This document shows positions 8,410 through 11,694 of a DNA stretch of 11,694 nt, piece by piece. The stretch spans positions 1 through 11,694 of the forward strand of contig JAAAJB010000818.1 of the NCBI GenBank assembly GCA_016098155.1, written 5' to 3'. The notes beneath the pieces were generated by a model that saw nothing but the letters and a program-made list of their open reading frames with translations, did not search any database and was not told where the DNA came from. The position numbers were made by a program, and so were the translations under genes. This DNA is from Actinomortierella ambigua (lineage: Eukaryota > Mortierellomycota > Mortierellomycetes > Mortierellales > Mortierellaceae). Each line of letters begins with the position of its first letter. Position 1 is the stretch's first letter.

Positions 8410-8990
8410 ATTAAAGCGCCAACAAAACGTCCAGCACACCTCTGCCAAGTCTGAAACACGAAAAATTTCAGTCCATTCCTCTTCACCAGTAAATAGTAAA
8501 AACGCGAATTGCAATTACGATGAGTGTATCAGCAATGGATGGAGAGGCTGTGAGTGGGTGCAAATGAGTGCCAAATGTGCGTGCCAATGTGTGCAACAGT
8601 GTGCAACAGTGTGTGTGTAGGGGCGGTGAGAAACTGGAAGAGAATTAGGCCTCATTAGGTCTCATTCGATGACTGTCACTGTCACTGTAGGCCGGTTGCC
8701 ATCGACTTTTGTCACGTCCCTTGTGCCAACTCTCCCAAGAGGGCACTCTACCATTGCGAATCTCATAAATCCCACACCTAGAGTAAGTATCATCGCCGCT
8801 ACAGGGTAGCCCAATACTATTTAAAAACTTTGCCACTCGAATAAATGGGGTATAAGCGACAGTAAAATATAATGGAGCCCTAGTCAGGAACTCGTTAACA
8901 AGAGACCAAGCAAGCCCATACACTCTAACACAGCCATCAAGAAGGACCACTCTGCATAAAGAATTAAGGAGCACACGACATTTATTTCCG
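8405..8990. other. Intergenic stretch with small tandem duplications
   Basis: No supported gene. At 8570-8620 there is a GTG-rich patch with TGTGCAACAG twice, at about 8646-8666 the near-duplicate AGGCCTCATT/AGGTCTCATT, and at about 8671-8688 CTGTCA twice. A 133-codon minus-strand open frame (8645-9046) overlaps the end of the gene at 8991 in another frame; it has different, AT-leaning codon use and is probably 3' UTR. Confidence 0.5.
8981..8986 (-). terminator. AATAAA poly(A) signal of the minus-strand gene
   Basis: TTTATT on the plus strand is AATAAA on the minus strand, four bases after the TAG stop at 8991-8993. Its position suits a eukaryotic polyadenylation signal, though fungal signals are degenerate and such hexamers also occur by chance. 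Confidence 0.4.
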
Positions 8991-9689
8991 CTATCTCCTC
9001 TGCAGCATCTCCTCAGTTGACGATGGCGGCGGTGAGTCGGAGCCAATATCTTGTGGTTGATCGGGCGAAATCTGCATCTTCAGGTGACCACTCCAGGCTC
9101 TCTTCTTCGAAGGCGTGAGCATCACGTTATTCAGGAACTTGTTCTCAGGGGCTGAGCGTGCAGCACCACTTGCCACAGCCTTCGCCAGCCTGGCCTCCTC
9201 AAGTGCAGTATCATGACAATCCTTCGCGTCCCACACCTTTGGACCCTGCTTTTCCAAGCACATCTAGGAGAATAGAGATGAATAGAGATGGAAAGGGATT
9301 GTTAGACTTGATGTTAACCGATGAGAGACAAGTAAATAGCAAATCAGCGACACTTACAGCATAGTTCCACATGGTGGCTAGCGAACTGTCTTTCAGAAAC
9401 GATTCAAGCCGCCCACGCTTCAAGGCATACGGATCATGGTCGATGTCGCCATTGGCTTAACTTGATAAAATATTCTCAATGAACCACCTAGATTGAGTAG
9501 ATATAAACATGAGACTTCGTGTCATGACTTTGCAACAAAAGACAATCGAGCTTTGAAGAAGTTTCACTTACCTACGATATCAGCCATCATGACTGAAGCA
9601 TCCTCAACACCAAGAGCAATATGCGCTTCTTTGATGCATCGCGCTAGCCTGACAGTTCTTACGATTTTTGGAGGGGCAAGGGGGTCCAT
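8991..9689 (-). CDS. Spliced gene of unknown function, 3 exons, 162 aa
   Basis: Exons on the minus strand are 9689-9572, 9455-9358 and 9263-8991, with introns of 116 and 94 bp. Both donors are GTAAGT; the acceptors are TTAAG and CCTAG, and CTAAC is present as a branch site in the second. The frame is kept across both junctions (phase 1, then phase 0), which is hard to explain by chance. The product begins MDPLAPPKIV, has a mixed helical middle (IKEAHIALGVEDASV; DHDPYALKRGRLESFLKD; TMWNYAMCLEKQ; an Ala/Glu-rich helix), then a Pro/Ser-rich tail ending in a charged helix. No domain, signal peptide or membrane segment is recognised. Coding-like sequence continues upstream of the ATG in another frame, so this may be the 3' part of a broken gene. 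Confidence 0.55.
9264..9357 (-). other. Intron 2 of the unknown minus-strand gene
   Basis: 94 bp, GTAAGT at the 9357 end and CCTAG at the 9264 end, with CTAAC about 40 bases before the acceptor. Phase 0. This is the best-formed intron of the minus-strand gene. Confidence 0.65.
9456..9571 (-). other. Intron 1 of the unknown minus-strand gene
   Basis: 116 bp, GTAAGT at the 9571 end and a less usual AAG acceptor at the 9456 end. Other AGs nearby were tested: all put the next exon in a frame that stops, so AAG is the only frame-compatible choice. The codon split across the junction is GCC (Ala). Confidence 0.6.
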
Positions 9690-9830
9690 TGTATATGGCT
9701 CCTCGGTCAATTTCGGCCAACAATGCCTTCTCGTTCACCTCGTGCTTCTCTTGGCAGTGGCGATGAAGCTTATAACATAGGACCTATGATGGGTACGATA
9801 TGTGCTTGGAGGTCGGCAAGTGATGCTGTT

Positions 9831-9840
9831 GGGGGGGGGG
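9831..9840. repeat. G10 homopolymer
   Basis: Ten guanines, inside the putative 183 bp minus-strand intron. An A11 run follows at about 9897-9907. Both are error-prone in sequencing, which bears on the frameshift nearby. Confidence 0.9.
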
Positions 9841-9935
9841 ACGCCGATTTTAAAGCGAACGCGCTTATCCTGGTTGGCTTTTGGGTGAGTGGCGGCAAAA
9901 AAAAAAACTGTGCTTCTTGTGGCGGTAGCTGAATG

Positions 9936-9951
9936 CTAGCTAATTAGCTAG
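9936..9951. repeat. 16-bp perfect palindrome
   Basis: CTAGCTAATTAGCTAG reads the same on both strands with no spacer. It lies in the putative intron or upstream region of the minus-strand gene and includes a CTAAT branch-like element on each strand. Confidence 0.9.
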
Positions 9952-9967
9952 GAGACGTAGGCATACC

Positions 9968-10234
9968 TTGTCTTGCAGCCCGGTGAGGTCCACGCCATTC
10001 GCAATGGTGGACGAAAACGATTATGAAACGGCAGCAAATCGTGTAGTTGTTGTGGAAATGCGAGGAGGGGAAAGTGAGCTTTAAGTGCCGTGTGGTGAGA
10101 AAGGAAAAGCTTGTTATATGAGAAAAAATAAGCACGCGGATGATTCACGATTGATTCTGCATGATAGCTTAAGCGAGGCGAGATGGAGTGTTGGATCTTA
10201 GCAAAGATAAAGAGGCAAATACAGAAGAGGGAGA

Positions 10235-10284
<50 letters not shown>

Positions 10285-10426
10285 GCGCTTGCTTCTCAGC
10301 ACTTGCAGGGACAAATTTGCGTGGGAGGATGTTCGAGGTGGGATAGGACTATGGAGGAGCGCGTAGAAAGGGAGAGATGTGATGTCGCTCTTTTCTTCTC
10401 TCGCTCAACTCACTCTCTATTCTCGT
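9968..10426. promoter_or_regulatory. Second divergent upstream region with GA tract
   Basis: No supported gene. From about 10040 to 10140 the minus strand is rich in C and T, as expected ahead of the minus-strand gene. The (GA)21 tract near 10239-10280 is TC on the minus strand. From 10384 to 10425 the plus strand becomes pyrimidine-rich, leading into the ATG at 10427. The arrangement mirrors positions 1-1860 on a smaller scale. Assignment as a promoter is inference from composition. Confidence 0.35.
10228..10281. repeat. (GA)n microsatellite
   Basis: About 21 uninterrupted GA units with a few imperfect ones before them; the second long GA tract in the window. Confidence 0.95.
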
Positions 10427-10495
10427 ATGCCTGCGTCCCTATTCCTGATCGCCGCCCTCGCACTGCCGACATCCAGTGTTGCCCTTTGTGCATAG
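10427..10495 (+). CDS. 22-residue signal-peptide-like ORF with double stop
   Basis: ATG at 10427 after a 40-base pyrimidine-rich tract; TAG at 10493-10495 followed at once by a second TAG. The product starts MPAS, has a hydrophobic core LFLIAALAL, then a Pro and small residues ending ALCA, the layout of a secretory signal peptide with a plausible cleavage region. Nothing coding-like follows in this frame, and no consensus splice donor is visible inside it. It could be the start of a secreted-protein gene that has lost its body, the first exon of a gene using a weak donor, or chance. Confidence 0.25.
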   Translation: MPASLFLIAALALPTSSVALCA

Positions 10496-11424
10496 TAGCA
10501 CGCTCCCCAAGATCATAAGCAAAAAAGTGTGCTAGATTTCATGTCAAATTTGATCATTTTTCCCTTTGAACCGCCGGCGGCATGATTGCTTTGTTGCCAC
10601 CAGGTTCTAAGAAAAAGCTTGGCGGATGGAAAGGAAAGGTGAATAGTAGATTGGGAGATACCACAGTAGTGGTACTTGGACTTTGCTGTTCCAAAGAGTT
10701 ACGTATGGCTCATGGACGAGCTCTCTGAATCTAGAGCAAGCATGGGGACCAGGGAATGGTTGTTGGTTGTGTCGACTGCAATCGACGTACCGTTCACTTT
10801 TGAATAAGAGGAAGAGTATCCTCAACCGCTCCTACTACTCTTCTCTGGAGCCATACTGTGTTGAGCATAAATGACAATAGACCTTGGAGTAGCAGTGTTG
10901 CTCCATGGACCGACCCAAGTGTTTGGCTCTCTTTTGTTCGGTTGTCTGCAGACACGCGTGTTTGTTTGTACTCAAAAGTGTACCTCGACAGGGTGCACTA
11001 AAGTGGCCCCTGCAGGGAAGCAGAAGCATTCTGTTCAACCATTGCAAGTGATTCATACAGCACGCGAAATGAAGAATGAACACCCACCCGCTCTCCCGTA
11101 TTGTGTGGCCCACCAACTCTCAGCAAGGAAGCCGTCTCCGCCTCTCTCTCTCGGTGACAGAGAATGAGAGTCTGCCTCGGAAGTGAATGACCCCGAAGGA
11201 ATACGCGTGGGTTGGAGACAATCAATTGTATAAGTCCGCTCACCATTGTCCTCATTTCGCTCATTCATTCATTCAGCCTTGTGCTTTCGACATAATCCCA
11301 CCCAAGTGCGCTGTTCATTATTGCTACATTTTTCTTTTATTATTTTCTACTTAGGTGTTTTCCAAGCTATGGAATGCATAGCATTATAGCATTACAATTC
11401 TTTTTTTTTAATTTTCTATCTATT
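10496..11424. other. Stretch without a supported gene
   Basis: Several open frames of 60-98 codons exist on both strands (for example 10871-11167), but none shows a domain, codon bias, splice signals or a convincing composition. Minor items are a CCGCCGGCGG palindrome at 10571-10580, a short ATTC/TTCA repeat at about 11258-11275, a TAGCATTA duplication at about 11379-11395, and T-rich sequence at about 11320-11415. Confidence 0.5.
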
Positions 11425-11580
11425 TCATTGTCTTGCTATTAGGCCTAACCTATGAGCAAGAGGCCCTGCAGAGGGGGAGGGGGAAAAAGCGAAGGCCTGC
11501 TGGCGCTGCTTTCTAGCCAGAAAGAGTACCAGACCGGTCACTGTCACCACCACGTAGGGTTCAATCCCCTTGCTCACCAT
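11425..11580 (-). CDS. Doubtful 51-residue ORF with a membrane-like helix
   Basis: On the minus strand, ATG at 11580-11578 and TGA at 11427-11425; the frame is open further upstream to about 11665. The early part reads PYVVVTVTGLVLFLA, a plausible single membrane span, followed by a basic RKQRQQ stretch and a Pro/Ser/Ala-rich tail. The plus strand also has an open frame here (11452-11673, 73 residues, His/Gly/Pro-rich), and at most one is likely to be real. The window ends before the upstream part could be seen. Not recognised. Confidence 0.2.
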   Translation of the reverse strand: MVSKGIEPYVVVTVTGLVLFLARKQRQQAFAFSPSPSAGPLAHRLGLIARQ

Positions 11581-11694
11581 GGGGAGATCCCTACTGCCAT
11601 AATGGTGGGGACAGGTCCCTCTTCCGGCCCAGCTCGCCGCCCGTTCTGGCCTCCTGGGTTTTCAGGTCCGTAGGGTCACATTGAGCGTATAGCT

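Larger units (their letters stand above)
9680..9967 (-). pseudogene. Upstream coding-like sequence, one base out of frame
   Basis: On the minus strand, 9783 to 9685 is open and protein-like for 33 codons, with EVNEKALLAEIDRGAIY in the second half, and would follow a TAG acceptor at 9784-9785. It reaches a five-base homopolymer (G5 on the plus strand, 9680-9684), beyond which the reading matches the frame of the 162-residue gene only if the run were one base different. Further up, a short open stretch spelling NGVDLTGLQDK ends at 9967 before GTATGC, which would make a 183 bp phase-0 intron. No ATG in frame was found for this first piece. It is either a broken 5' part of the downstream gene or an assembly error. 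Confidence 0.35.

Noticed and set aside
8645..9046. 133-codon minus-strand ORF overlapping the end of the unknown gene
   Set aside because: Different frame from the spliced gene, AT-leaning codon use unlike it, no splice link found, and it lies beyond a stop codon and an AATAAA. ORFs of this length are expected by chance in the window.
10571..10580. CCGCCGGCGG as an everted CGG site for a zinc-cluster regulator
   Set aside because: The half-site spacing is possible, but a single GC-rich palindrome with no adjacent gene start is too weak to claim.
10871..11167. 98-codon plus-strand ORF
   Set aside because: No domain or splice context, mixed composition without codon bias, and overlapping open frames on the other strand.
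11439..11448. TTAGGCCTAA, resembling telomeric TTAGG/CCTAA in head-to-head form
   Set aside because: A single 10-base palindrome with no tandem telomere repeats on either side.
11540..11580. tRNA-like B box (GGTTCAATCC) and encoded-looking CCA
   Set aside because: The T arm pairs only four of five bases, the 3' acceptor strand GCTCACC has no complementary 5' strand upstream, and no good A box or cloverleaf can be drawn. A worn tRNA-derived SINE cannot be excluded but is not supported.

Overview
The window looks like nuclear DNA of a filamentous fungus. The introns are short (94-154 bp) and T-rich with GTAAGT donors, microsatellites are abundant (GA, CA, CAG/CAA, ACC), pyrimidine-rich tracts lie ahead of genes, and the one large protein is full of S, T, N, Q, H and D/E runs. 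An early-diverging lineage, Mortierella-like, is my best guess from overall style. This is inference, because no marker gene is present.

Layout. Positions 1-2055 are non-coding or unassigned. The plus strand is purine-rich up to about 345 and pyrimidine-rich from about 690 to 1860, the pattern expected of a divergent promoter serving a gene to the left of the window (minus strand) and the large gene at 2056 (plus strand). Positions 2056-7739 hold the only gene that can be named by family: a four-exon, 1768-residue RING-H2 E3 ubiquitin ligase. Almost all of it is low-complexity, with three acidic blocks, His and Gln tracts, a basic cluster, possible ubiquitin-binding helices, a conserved helix resembling that next to the RING in RNF38/RNF44 and plant BIG BROTHER-type ligases, and a textbook C-terminal RING-H2.

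To the right lies a quieter zone. Positions 7987-8404 contain plus-strand coding-like sequence split over two frames, possibly a decayed gene. Positions 8991-9689 (minus strand) support a three-exon gene of unknown function whose frame is kept across two introns. Coding-like sequence upstream of it (to about 9967) is out of frame by one base at a G5 run, so the gene is either broken or begins at the internal ATG. Around 10000-10430 there is a second region with opposed pyrimidine tracts and a long GA microsatellite. On its plus side is a 22-codon signal-peptide-like ORF ending in two stop codons. The last 1.2 kb has no convincing gene, apart from a possible short membrane-spanning ORF on the minus strand at the right edge.

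The genes show no functional link to one another. No transposon, CRISPR array, rRNA or credible tRNA was found. The most interesting material is the architecture of the RING protein and the two frame-broken, unrecognised coding regions.
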